Source: Planctomycetota bacterium (lineage in GTDB: Bacteria; Planctomycetota; UBA1135). From it: a stretch of 15,863 bases of DNA. Where the stretch lies: contig JAQWRF010000047.1 in the NCBI GenBank assembly GCA_029243845.1, positions 1 through 15,863 of the forward strand. The letters run 5' to 3'. The position numbers and the translations under genes are program-made. This document shows, in pieces, positions 1 to 6,836 of this stretch (position 1 is the stretch's first letter; each line of letters starts with the position of its first letter). The notes beneath the pieces are model-generated. The model saw only the letters and a list, made by a program, of their open reading frames with translations, was not told the origin of the DNA and did no database searches.

Positions 1-148
1 AAGTAGTGCGGATGTGCAGTTTGCTAAATTTGAATTCTTGAACGCCCATGGTTTGCATGCGCAACTGCATCTTGAATCAGCGTCTTTCCTTAAGTCATTT
101 CCTAGCCAGCGTGAGGCCTTTATGGCAGCTGCCAAAACTTGGAAGTAG
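1..148 (+). CDS. C-terminal fragment of an upstream gene, possibly EboD (3-dehydroquinate synthase-like)
   Basis: The reading frame is open from the left edge (codons begin at position 2) to a TAG at 146-148, giving 48 residues that end in AAAKTWK. The 5' end lies outside the window. The stop lies 10 nt inside the following eboE gene, so the two are probably translationally coupled. The tail contains an F-L-x-x-H-G-x-x-x-x-L-x-L pattern that resembles, from memory, the F-R-E-H-L-G-G-x-L-x-I stretch near the end of EboD-type 3-dehydroquinate synthases. EboD commonly precedes EboE, which fits. That identity is an inference from a short fragment plus gene order. The open frame itself is directly visible. 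Confidence 0.6.
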   Translation, partial: SSADVQFAKFEFLNAHGLHAQLHLESASFLKSFPSQREAFMAAAKTWK

Positions 149-1272
149 AATCGAGTAATTCGTTACGGCTTGCGCTGTGCTCAAATGTGTTTCCCGCACA
201 TGATGCCGCTCAAGCCATCGATTCTTTAGGCGGCTCGATGCGTAAAGTCGTGGCAAAATTGCCTCATAATGTTGCGTCAAACATTTCTTACGGATTATAT
301 TTTTCTGATTTGGCGTCGCGCCAATTTATAGATTCGCCACAGTCGTTTGCTGATTATGCCGCGCTGTTGACGGAGCTAAATTTAAAAGTAACAACAGCCA
401 ATGCCTTTCCTTTCGGAAATTTTCACGCTGCGGACGTAAAAGAGAAAGCGTTTCTGCCTGATTGGCGAGAGCAATCCCGAGTAGATTACACTTGCCGTGT
501 CGCCGACTTGCTAGCACAACTAGCAACCAGCGATAAGGGATTGTCTATCTCCACCTGCCCCTTTGGCTACGACTCTGCTGCCGCATGCGAACAGAGCATT
601 GGCAACGTAAGATTAGTTGTCGCGCATCTACGGCAATTGCATCAGCGAACCGGCAAGCACATTCGCCTAGCATTCGAAGCCGAGCCGTGCGCATGTTTTA
701 GTGACAGCGGGGCGCTAATCGATTATCTGGCAACAAGCTTCAGCGATGACGAGCGACGGTACATCGGCATTTGTTTCGATTTATGTCATTCCGCCGTCAC
801 TGACGAAGCCTATGAGCAAGTTCTTTCGCAAGCGGAACGGCAAAACGTCACGATAGCCAAAGTGCAAATATCTTCTGCGCTGCAACGTGACTCGAAGTTG
901 TGTGGTTCAAGCGCAGGTGACCTAGAGGAATTAGCGGGTAGCGCGTATTTCCATCAGTGTCGGGTAGACGACACGCTCTACGCTGACATCGCAGAGGTGC
1001 CGCCTGTGACGAAGCTAACAGGGAGTGCGTGGCGCATTCATTGCCATGTGCCGATTTGCTACAGCGATTACGGTAGTGGATGGCTAGCGACAGCATGGCG
1101 GCCTGCTGTAGAGGCGGCTATTGCTGCGCAGATTAAAGACTTTGAGGTCGAAACATACACGCTCTCGCTGCTTAATACCAAGTTCGTCAAAGGGGAAAGC
1201 GTTGAAGAATGCGTGGCGCAAGAGATATGTGCCGGGTTTTTAGCTCTCGGTCTTGACACTGATGCTGGGTGA
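139..1272 (+). CDS. eboE: EboE, xylose-isomerase-like TIM-barrel protein of the Ebo metabolite-traffic cluster
   Basis: This 377-residue protein matches the EboE family pattern along its length: an N-terminal LALCSNVFPA block (residues 11-20), FPFGNFH followed by VKEKAFLPDWR (90-110), SISTCPFGY (136-144), AFEAEP (178-183), ICFDLCH (211-217), KVQISSAL (241-248), HCHVP (301-305) and EVETYT (336-341). The conserved Glu, Asp/His and His positions are those expected for metal binding in a sugar-isomerase-like TIM barrel. The ebo operon is linked in cyanobacteria to export of the pigment scytonemin, but the reaction of EboE is not known. TTG at 139 is the only usable upstream start; the first internal ATG would delete the conserved N-terminal block. 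The gene overlaps the preceding one by 10 nt and is the last plus-strand gene before the tRNA, so no eboF follows here. Confidence 0.87.
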   Translation: MEVESSNSLRLALCSNVFPAHDAAQAIDSLGGSMRKVVAKLPHNVASNISYGLYFSDLASRQFIDSPQSFADYAALLTELNLKVTTANAFPFGNFHAADVKEKAFLPDWREQSRVDYTCRVADLLAQLATSDKGLSISTCPFGYDSAAACEQSIGNVRLVVAHLRQLHQRTGKHIRLAFEAEPCACFSDSGALIDYLATSFSDDERRYIGICFDLCHSAVTDEAYEQVLSQAERQNVTIAKVQISSALQRDSKLCGSSAGDLEELAGSAYFHQCRVDDTLYADIAEVPPVTKLTGSAWRIHCHVPICYSDYGSGWLATAWRPAVEAAIAAQIKDFEVETYTLSLLNTKFVKGESVEECVAQEICAGFLALGLDTDAG

Positions 1273-1281
1273 CACTATTAT
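1253..1281 (+). promoter_or_regulatory. Probable sigma70-type promoter of the tRNA-Glu unit
   Basis: A perfect -35 hexamer TTGACA (1253-1258) is followed after exactly 17 bp by TATTAT (1276-1281), one mismatch from the -10 consensus. Transcription would start near 1288, about 22 nt before the mature tRNA. The -35 box lies within the last codons of eboE, so the tRNA has its own promoter even if read-through from the ebo operon also occurs. It was identified by motif and spacing only. Confidence 0.65.
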
Positions 1282-1285
1282 TTTC

Positions 1286-1308
1286 GGCCATTCGCTAGTC
1301 GAATGACC
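1286..1308 (+). other. Hairpin in the 5' leader of the tRNA-Glu precursor
   Basis: An inverted repeat has nine-base arms GGCCATTCG (1286-1294) and CGAATGACC (1300-1308), with a single C-A mismatch and a five-base loop. It ends one base before the tRNA acceptor stem. No T-run follows on either strand, so it is not an intrinsic terminator. It could affect 5' leader processing by RNase P, or it could be incidental. Confidence 0.4.
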
Positions 1309-1309
1309 T

Positions 1310-1387
1310 GGCCCCATCGTCTAGTCTGGCCTAGGACACCAGGTTTTCATCCTGTCAACAGGGGTTCGAATCCCCTTGGGGTCACCA
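1310..1387 (+). tRNA. tRNA-Glu (anticodon TTC)
   Basis: A complete cloverleaf is visible. The acceptor stem GGCCCCA pairs with TGGGGTC, with one G-T wobble. The D arm is GTCT...GGAC with an 11-base loop. The anticodon loop TTTTCAT carries TTC, and the T arm is AGGGG-TTCGAAT-CCCCT. The 3' CCA is encoded. Pair 27-43 of the anticodon stem is a C-T mismatch, while the other four pairs are standard. The sequence is close to the Escherichia coli tRNA-Glu in the D, anticodon and T regions. It sits alone between eboE and the convergent xerC, with its own promoter and terminator. It decodes GAA and probably GAG, and in bacteria Glu-tRNA also feeds tetrapyrrole synthesis where the C5 pathway is used. 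Confidence 0.96.
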
Positions 1388-1393
1388 ATCAAG

Positions 1394-1428
1394 CAGCTCG
1401 TTAACTTCGGTTAGCGAGTTGTTTTTTT
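1394..1428 (+). terminator. Rho-independent terminator of the tRNA-Glu unit
   Basis: Twelve-base arms (1394-1405 and 1410-1421) pair completely, allowing two G-T wobbles, around a stable TTCG tetraloop. Seven T residues follow at 1422-1428. The T-tract overlaps the xerC stop codon (TTA on the plus strand at 1427-1429). On the opposite strand no T-run follows the hairpin, so it should stop only plus-strand transcription efficiently. Confidence 0.92.
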
Positions 1429-2374
1429 ATTCCTTGCCGCCAAGCGGGTGAGCTTGAGCGTATAAATTGCGCAGCCCTTCAATGGACACGTGCGTATAGA
1501 TCTGAGTGCTGCCAAGACTGGCGTGGCCAAGTAGCTCTTGCACGGTACGCAAATCAGCGCCGCGACGCATTAAATGAGTGGCAAAGCTATGGCGTAAAGT
1601 GTGGGGTGAGCAAGGAGAATGAATGCCGGCACGCAACAAAAACTTGTCAAGGATGCGGCGAATCGAACGGTCGCTGATACGCTTGCGGTGTTTGTTAACG
1701 AAAACAGCTTCGTCATTAAATCCTTTTGCCGTCTTGAACATAATATATTGTTCTAGCGATTCTACCGCTGGTTTGCCCAGCATTGCATAACGTTGCTTCT
1801 TGCCCTTGCCGTGCAGCAGCACCAAGCCGCGGTCGAGCTGCAAGTGCTTGAGGTCAATCGCCACTAATTCTGAAACACGACAGCCCGTTGAGTAGAGCGT
1901 TTCGAGGATGGCACGATCGCGATCTTCGTTACGGTCGTCGGGACATGGTGCCTTGAGCAAGCGCTCCACTTCGTCTTCTTCAAGAAAACGTGGAAGCTTC
2001 TGTGTTTTGCGTGGGCCGCGGAGTCCGACGCAAGGATTGTCTTCAATGTAACCTAAGTCTTCGAGCCACCTGAAGAAACTGCGTAAAGTGGAAAGGTGGC
2101 GCGCCATTGTCGAAGGGCCAAGTTCTGCTTCAAGCAACGACCCAAGATAAAGTCGAATGCGGGATGCCGTGATTCGCTGCACCGGTGGCGGTTCGGCGCT
2201 GACTGAGGTGTCAAGTGGGTCGCAACTTAAAAAATCGATGAAGCGTGATAAATCGCGATGGTAGGCGCGTAAAGTATGTGGGCTAACCTGACGCACCTCG
2301 CGTAGATGCTTCAAGAATTTGTCGTTCAGGGTTGCCAAGGGTAAGCTCACAGATAAAGAATAACCGCAAGGCAT
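1427..2374 (-). CDS. xerC: Tyrosine recombinase XerC/XerD
   Basis: This is a site-specific tyrosine recombinase of the Xer family, which resolves chromosome dimers at dif with a partner recombinase and FtsK. The 315 residues comprise an N-terminal SAM-like core-binding domain (about 14-105, with SPHTLRAYHRDL at 31-42) and a C-terminal catalytic domain. The full catalytic set is present: R166 (STGCRVSEL), K190 (HGKGKKQR), H258 and R261 (HTLRHSFATHL), H284 (LLGHASLGST) and nucleophile Y293. Length and motifs are those of chromosomal Xer proteins rather than phage integrases. XerC and XerD are hard to separate by eye. The ATG at 2374 lies inside a perfect inverted repeat and is weakly supported; a GTG at 2350 would give 307 residues starting nearer the usual Xer N-terminus. 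No good ribosome binding site favours either start. Confidence 0.92.
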   Translation of the reverse strand: MPCGYSLSVSLPLATLNDKFLKHLREVRQVSPHTLRAYHRDLSRFIDFLSCDPLDTSVSAEPPPVQRITASRIRLYLGSLLEAELGPSTMARHLSTLRSFFRWLEDLGYIEDNPCVGLRGPRKTQKLPRFLEEDEVERLLKAPCPDDRNEDRDRAILETLYSTGCRVSELVAIDLKHLQLDRGLVLLHGKGKKQRYAMLGKPAVESLEQYIMFKTAKGFNDEAVFVNKHRKRISDRSIRRILDKFLLRAGIHSPCSPHTLRHSFATHLMRRGADLRTVQELLGHASLGSTQIYTHVSIEGLRNLYAQAHPLGGKE

Positions 2375-2383
2375 AAGCCTTGC
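2366..2383. repeat. Perfect 7-bp inverted repeat at the xerC/pabB divergent junction
   Basis: GCAAGGC (2366-2372), the spacer ATAA, and GCCTTGC (2377-2383) form a perfect palindrome-like element. It covers the upstream ATG of xerC. It could be an operator for the divergent pair, or an mRNA hairpin masking that ATG. Its role is inferred from position only. Confidence 0.55.
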
Positions 2384-2393
2384 ACCACATCAA

Positions 2394-2406
2394 GGAACAT
2401 AGTTCC
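2394..2406. repeat. Second short inverted repeat in the xerC/pabB intergenic region
   Basis: GGAAC-ATA-GTTCC is a perfect 5-bp-arm inverted repeat located 10 bp beyond the first one and 21 bp before the pabB ATG. Arms this short can arise by chance. Two different perfect repeats in a divergent gap of about 53 bp make a regulatory role plausible but unproven. No convincing -35/-10 pair was seen in this gap. Confidence 0.35.
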
Positions 2407-2427
2407 ACTTCAGTACGTCATAATTTC

Positions 2428-3795
2428 ATGAGCAACTTTAATGTTCGGTGTATCGCACGTTCCGCGACAGCTGTTTTGCCAAGCAGCTGCTTGCTAGAGA
2501 TGCCGCCATCGACACAGTTGGTTTTCTTGGATAGCTCTTCAGGCCGCGGCTTGTCGGCAATTGCGTTTGGCCCAGATGATGCTGTAGTGGGGCGCGTATC
2601 GCCAGCGGTATCCACTAGCGAAAAATGGCCACTGTCTAATGTCGATCCTGCGCAAGAGCTCGAGCGCGCTTGCCAAGACGAAAATTGGTCTTTCGATGCT
2701 GGCATACCACAAATTGGTGTTGGCTGGATTGGCTGGTTTTCCTTTGAGTGTGGCCACGCCTACGAATCGTTTCCATGGAACGCTCCATACCCCGATTCTT
2801 GGCCCGACTACAACTTCGGACGTTATCGCCAAGCTTTAGTCTGGACTCCAGATGGTCGGGCGATGTTGCTGTATGCCTTTTGTGATGATTTGCCTGATGC
2901 CTCTGCCGATGCTTTAGCGTTATTTGAAGATGTAATCGCTAAAGCCGAGTGCAGGCAAGTTGACTTGGCTCCACAAAAGCAAAAACTTAATGCTGAAAAA
3001 GGTGCTGCCTATCAAGATGGCGTTAAAAAGTTGCGCGCATTGATTGCCGAGGGCGAATTGTTTCAAGCAAACCTTTCGCATGAAATGTCTGGGGAGTTTA
3101 AAGGGAATGCACGTGAGTTATATGTCAGCTTGCGCGACGAGCAGCCGACCGAATTAAGTTGTTACTGGGAAGATCAAAGCGGACGCAGTTTGATTTCGCA
3201 TAGTCCCGAAAGCTTTTTAAATGTCAACGGCGCAGAGATTGTTTCGCGTCCAATCAAGGGCACGGCGCATCGTGAACAAGATGCACAGTTGGATGCAAAA
3301 GCAGCCGAGCAATTGAATGCCAACGAAAAAGAAATAGCAGAGTTAAACATGATAGTGGACATGACGCGCAATGATTTGGGTCGTGTTGCAACCGTCGGCC
3401 AGGTTGCCGTGGAAGATGTCGGAAGTGTGGTCTCTTATCCAACATTACACCACCGCGAAGCCATCATTCGCGCACGGTGGCGTCCGCAAACAGGCTTGGC
3501 AAAACTTATCGCTGCAACCTTCCCACCAGCATCCATTTCCGGAGCACCGAAGGTTCGCGCATTGCAAGCTATAGCAGAAATTGAACAGCGCTCACGTGGG
3601 GCATACTGTGGATCACTGGGTTACTGGCTGCCGTCCGCGTCGCCACATGGTGAATTCTCGGTATTGATTCGTACCGCATGCATCGCCAAGGGGACTTTGC
3701 GTTTGGCTGTCGGTGCTGGCATTGTCTGGGATTCTGATCCGCAAGCAGAATGGGAAGAAACTTTGCTCAAGGGACGGTATCTTAGGGATGAATGA
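2428..3795 (+). CDS. pabB: Aminodeoxychorismate synthase component I (PabB)
   Basis: PabB converts chorismate, with ammonia from a PabA/TrpG glutaminase, to 4-amino-4-deoxychorismate in p-aminobenzoate and folate synthesis. Numbered from the ATG at 2428 (455 residues), the chorismate-binding domain covers about residues 190-455. The lysine motif PIKGT (275-279) separates PabB from anthranilate synthase, which has PIAGT. Other motifs are HSPESF (258-263), ELNMIVDMTRNDLGRV (305-320), FPPASISGAPK (365-375) and GAGIVWDSDPQAEWEET (429-445). No glutaminase domain is fused and no pabA lies in the window. A TTG at 2380 in the same frame would add 16 residues that look unrelated and reach into the inverted repeat, so the ATG is preferred. 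The stop codon overlaps the pabC start (ATGA), and the xerC gene diverges upstream. Confidence 0.92.
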   Translation: MSNFNVRCIARSATAVLPSSCLLEMPPSTQLVFLDSSSGRGLSAIAFGPDDAVVGRVSPAVSTSEKWPLSNVDPAQELERACQDENWSFDAGIPQIGVGWIGWFSFECGHAYESFPWNAPYPDSWPDYNFGRYRQALVWTPDGRAMLLYAFCDDLPDASADALALFEDVIAKAECRQVDLAPQKQKLNAEKGAAYQDGVKKLRALIAEGELFQANLSHEMSGEFKGNARELYVSLRDEQPTELSCYWEDQSGRSLISHSPESFLNVNGAEIVSRPIKGTAHREQDAQLDAKAAEQLNANEKEIAELNMIVDMTRNDLGRVATVGQVAVEDVGSVVSYPTLHHREAIIRARWRPQTGLAKLIAATFPPASISGAPKVRALQAIAEIEQRSRGAYCGSLGYWLPSASPHGEFSVLIRTACIAKGTLRLAVGAGIVWDSDPQAEWEETLLKGRYLRDE

Positions 3796-4631
3796 GTACG
3801 TCCAAAGACTTTGCTAGCGTGTTAATGCTAGATGGCCTCGCGCTCGATGGCGCGCGACCGATGATTCCGGCAACCTGGCCGGCGCTGATGCGCGGCGAGG
3901 GCATCTTTGAAGCTTTTTTAGTTACTGATTCCTGTCCACCACCCATGCTGGAGGATCACGATGCGCGGTTGTGCCTTTCTGCTGAATTAGCGGGATTCGC
4001 AGTGAGCAGTGGGCAACTTCGGTCGAAACTAAGCAAGTTTCTGCCATTGATTGCGCAAGGGCAATGGCGGGTGCGTTGCAGTGTGTTGCGCGGTGAGAAC
4101 AATCAGCAGCATTGGTTGTTTAGTGCAGGCCCAGAACAACCCGCACCTGAAAGCGCGGTGTTGATGGTGTCTGATTTTAGGCTTGACCCTCTCGACCCCA
4201 TGGCTGGTGCCAAAACGATTTCACGCGCCGCGTTGCAGCGCGCACGCGAGCTGGCTACCGCAGCAGGTGCTTTCGAGGCATTGCTGCTGACCATTGACGG
4301 CGATGTCGCTGAAGGGACTTCAACTAATATTTTCGTGTATGCCAATGGCAAACTGAAAACCCCGGCCCTGAGCCGTGGCATTCTCGGTGGGGTGACGCGG
4401 CTAAATATTTTACGCTCATGCAAGGCATATGGTATTACATGCGAAGAATCGAGGCTAGAATTAGACGATTTAGCGACTGCAGAAGAGGTTTACATCAGTA
4501 ATGCGGTTATTGGGCTCATTCCCGTAACTAAAATATTGAAGATTAGGGAAGACTACCCCGGAGTAAAAGGGTCTAAACTAATAGAGATTCGTAAGGCTTA
4601 CCGCCGCTTCCTCGAGTCCACACTTACTTAA
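3792..4631 (+). CDS. pabC: Aminodeoxychorismate lyase (PabC), class IV PLP enzyme
   Basis: PabC splits aminodeoxychorismate into p-aminobenzoate and pyruvate, the step after PabB. The 279-residue protein has the class IV aminotransferase layout: RGEGIFEAF (34-42), EDHDARL (54-60), the PLP lysine K141 in AKTISRAAL, E174 in the EGTSTNIF motif (174-181), LSRGILGGVTR (193-203) and EVYISNAVIGLIPV (232-245). Branched-chain and D-amino-acid aminotransferases share this fold, but co-location with pabB and the EGTSTN variant favour PabC. The start ATG overlaps the pabB stop by 4 nt (ATGA) and is preceded by AGGGA, one of the few good ribosome binding sites in the window. Coupled translation with pabB is likely. 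Confidence 0.88.
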   Translation: MSTSKDFASVLMLDGLALDGARPMIPATWPALMRGEGIFEAFLVTDSCPPPMLEDHDARLCLSAELAGFAVSSGQLRSKLSKFLPLIAQGQWRVRCSVLRGENNQQHWLFSAGPEQPAPESAVLMVSDFRLDPLDPMAGAKTISRAALQRARELATAAGAFEALLLTIDGDVAEGTSTNIFVYANGKLKTPALSRGILGGVTRLNILRSCKAYGITCEESRLELDDLATAEEVYISNAVIGLIPVTKILKIREDYPGVKGSKLIEIRKAYRRFLESTLT

Positions 4632-4632
4632 T

Positions 4633-5490
4633 ATGTTCGTCCTACTTACTAGTTTTTACTTGCACTTCATTCCGCCGATGTATGACGATGTCGTGGCGCC
4701 CGTTGCCTCTTTAATGCTCGTACAACAGCAAGATTTAGGCGAGCAGCTTACTGCGCTCGACAAGTTAATGCGTGGTAAAGACAATCAGGCTGATGTCCTT
4801 GAATCCATCGCGCGTTTGCGCGTTACTGCAGTTGTTCTTCGGAACCAATTGTTCGCGGCAGAAAACCCCGGTGAAGATGACAGCAAGTCTGAGATGAAAA
4901 AAATCATCAAATCATCTCGTCGTGATTTGGCTAAAATAGCCGACAACCTAATGGGAGTGATTTTGCATTCGCGCCGCAAGGAGATTACCGCGGAGAACAT
5001 GAAAATATGGGAGTCTGCTGCTAAATCCCTAGGACAATTAGGTGACCCTGGCGCTCACGACCTATGGCAGATTTTTTCTAAGACCAAGAAGTTTCGTGAC
5101 GAGGCTGATTTCCTCAAGCTGTGTTTGGTAGAAATTGGCACCACTAAAGATTACACAAAGACAGCGGTCTTAATCGATTTGTTGGACAGCTCAGAGTTTT
5201 TGTATATCGCTGGTGCTGCCGAAGCTCTTGCCCAATTTGGCGATGCGCCGGGTAAGCAACGCCGCACTGCTGTTGAAGCGCTGAGCAAGTTGGTTTCGCA
5301 GTACTATGAGAATATCCAATCTACGCCTAGCAACGAAGAGTCGCAGCGGAAATACCGCATTTGTTCGCAGCCGATGATCAAGGCATTGAGTGCGCTGACC
5401 GGCCAGAAAATTGTGCGTCCTCTTGAATGGACTGAGTGGTGGAATGACAATAAGAACAAGTCAGAGCTGTGGCAAGACAAAGATGAGTGA
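4633..5490 (+). CDS. Uncharacterised HEAT-repeat-like protein
   Basis: I do not recognise a named family for these 285 residues. The N-terminus (1-15) is hydrophobic but lacks a basic n-region, so it is only a weak signal or anchor candidate; a second ATG at 4678 would remove it. From about residue 30 the protein is alpha-helical and charged. Helical pairs resembling HEAT repeats occur around 126-190 (AKSLGQLGDPGAHDLW) and 193-206 (GAAEALAQFGDAPG). The C-terminal ALSALTGQ...EWTEWW segment (251-270) matches a signature I associate with HEAT proteins of Planctomycetota. HEAT repeats usually act as protein-binding scaffolds. The gene starts 1 nt after the pabC stop and overlaps the next gene by 8 nt, so it is embedded in the operon and probably works with its downstream neighbour. 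Its function is unknown. Confidence 0.75.
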   Translation: MFVLLTSFYLHFIPPMYDDVVAPVASLMLVQQQDLGEQLTALDKLMRGKDNQADVLESIARLRVTAVVLRNQLFAAENPGEDDSKSEMKKIIKSSRRDLAKIADNLMGVILHSRRKEITAENMKIWESAAKSLGQLGDPGAHDLWQIFSKTKKFRDEADFLKLCLVEIGTTKDYTKTAVLIDLLDSSEFLYIAGAAEALAQFGDAPGKQRRTAVEALSKLVSQYYENIQSTPSNEESQRKYRICSQPMIKALSALTGQKIVRPLEWTEWWNDNKNKSELWQDKDE

Positions 5491-6835
5491 TTCAATAGAA
5501 CCCATAGACTCCGGAGAGATTGACTTAGCTCCGGCTCAGCAACAACAACCCGGTTCCTTGCTGCGCCTACGTGACGTCCAAGCGCTTAATCGCTCTTTTC
5601 GTCGCCTTGCAGAGGTACAAGAGGTTCTGCTAGATCGTCTAGAAGAGCTCGAAGAAGAAAAAATCAAACAGTCCAAGTTCAACTCGCCGTTGTTGGCGAT
5701 TTCAGGCATGGTCTTGGGCATAGGACTGACAGCTGTTGCGTTTGTGTACATGCAACCCGCAAGCGAAATATTGGTGCAGCAAGAGCCAGCTCCTATAACT
5801 ATTACGCAGCCCGAAATAGTGATTCAGGCTCCTGACAATACCGAGCTTAATGACAATTTCGCCAAGCTTAGCGAGAGTCTCAGTGCAGTCATTAGCGCGC
5901 AAAACTCCGACCGTGAGCAAATGTCAGATTTGACTGCGCAAATACTATCAAGCGAAAATCAAAATAGTGCTTTGCGTCAAGCAATGGCTGACATCCAAGA
6001 GAAGCATCAGCGAGAACTTGAAGAGGTAAAGAAGCGGCAGCCGACAGCGATAGCCATGCCAGCGTTGCAGGTGCCGCCAATAGCCGCTCCAGCGCTTGCC
6101 GGCACAGTGCCAGTAAGTGAGTTGGTCATCAAATTAAATGCTTTGTTGGCTGCCGACGGTTATTCAAAAAATCAATTTCAAGTGGCGACTAAAGTTGATG
6201 GTGTCGCCGAGTTGAATAATGTGATTATGCTCAGCTGGGATTCATCCGGGAAGCTTGAATCAATGATTGATGCCACTAGTGTTAAGCTTGAGCTGCATAA
6301 AATGAGTCACACCGTGGTGATGACCTTTAGCGATGGTAGTCGCACCGTAGGTGGGGCGGCTAAAGTTGCATTGCCGGAAGAAGGAGTGCGCCTCGAGTTT
6401 AGCGAAGTAAATGCCGATGTTTGGGTTGAGCAATTTCCAGAACTCATTATTGCGGGTCCCGCCGCGAACGTACCACAATCTGTGAATGACAGCGGCCAAG
6501 TGAAAGTAGCATTAGATTCCTTGATATCTAAGCGTGGTTCATTTAGTTACTACAAACTTTCTGCTCTTGGCGAAATAAATGGTGACGAGTTGCGTTATGT
6601 GCAAATCAATTGGCACGATAATTCCGGACGCCTTGTGAAGACCATCGAAGCAGATAGCTTGTTAGTGGTATTGCACAAATCGGGTTCCGTAGAGTTGCAA
6701 ATGCGTAACGGTGCCTTTTTGTCAGGTAACCAGCGCAGCCCATTCTCGTCGGATCGATTTAGCTTGCATCTACCACGTCAGGACATGCAACTATGGCGCG
6801 ACTCTATCGTGCCTACTCGCGAAGCTGGTTTTTAG
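5483..6835 (+). CDS. Uncharacterised single-pass membrane protein with coiled coils and a duplicated C-terminal domain
   Basis: This is a 450-residue protein of no family I can name. The visible order is: an acidic N-terminus (1-25); a basic and then acidic helical stretch likely to form a coiled coil (about 28-63, including EVLLDRLEELEEEK); one transmembrane helix (about 69-90); a Pro/Glu-rich linker (91-120); a second predicted coiled coil (120-185); a Pro/Ala hinge (187-210); and two related domains (about 211-322 and 338-445). In each repeat an I/L-x-x-W-x-x-S-G-K/R motif is followed after about 11 residues by an L-x-L-H-K or V-V-L-H-K strand. The C-terminal part would lie outside the cytoplasmic membrane. 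ATG at 5483 is chosen because it gives an 8-nt overlap with the HEAT-like gene; the frame extends upstream only into that gene. A single base separates its stop from xseA. Confidence 0.75.
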   Translation: MSDSIEPIDSGEIDLAPAQQQQPGSLLRLRDVQALNRSFRRLAEVQEVLLDRLEELEEEKIKQSKFNSPLLAISGMVLGIGLTAVAFVYMQPASEILVQQEPAPITITQPEIVIQAPDNTELNDNFAKLSESLSAVISAQNSDREQMSDLTAQILSSENQNSALRQAMADIQEKHQRELEEVKKRQPTAIAMPALQVPPIAAPALAGTVPVSELVIKLNALLAADGYSKNQFQVATKVDGVAELNNVIMLSWDSSGKLESMIDATSVKLELHKMSHTVVMTFSDGSRTVGGAAKVALPEEGVRLEFSEVNADVWVEQFPELIIAGPAANVPQSVNDSGQVKVALDSLISKRGSFSYYKLSALGEINGDELRYVQINWHDNSGRLVKTIEADSLLVVLHKSGSVELQMRNGAFLSGNQRSPFSSDRFSLHLPRQDMQLWRDSIVPTREAGF

Positions 6836-6836
6836 A

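Noticed and set aside
1310..2374. tRNA gene beside a tyrosine recombinase, the classic layout of an integrated element
   Set aside because: The recombinase has XerC/D length and motifs rather than those of an integrase. No copy of the tRNA 3' end was seen elsewhere in the window, and all neighbours are housekeeping genes.
2380..2427. N-terminal extension of PabB from the TTG at 2380
   Set aside because: The 16 extra residues do not resemble PabB, the TTG lies within the inverted repeat, and an in-frame ATG follows at 2428 directly before family-like sequence.
2428..3795. Anthranilate synthase (TrpE) instead of PabB
   Set aside because: The motif is PIKGT with the PabB lysine rather than PIAGT, and the next gene is a PabC-type lyase rather than trpG or trpD.
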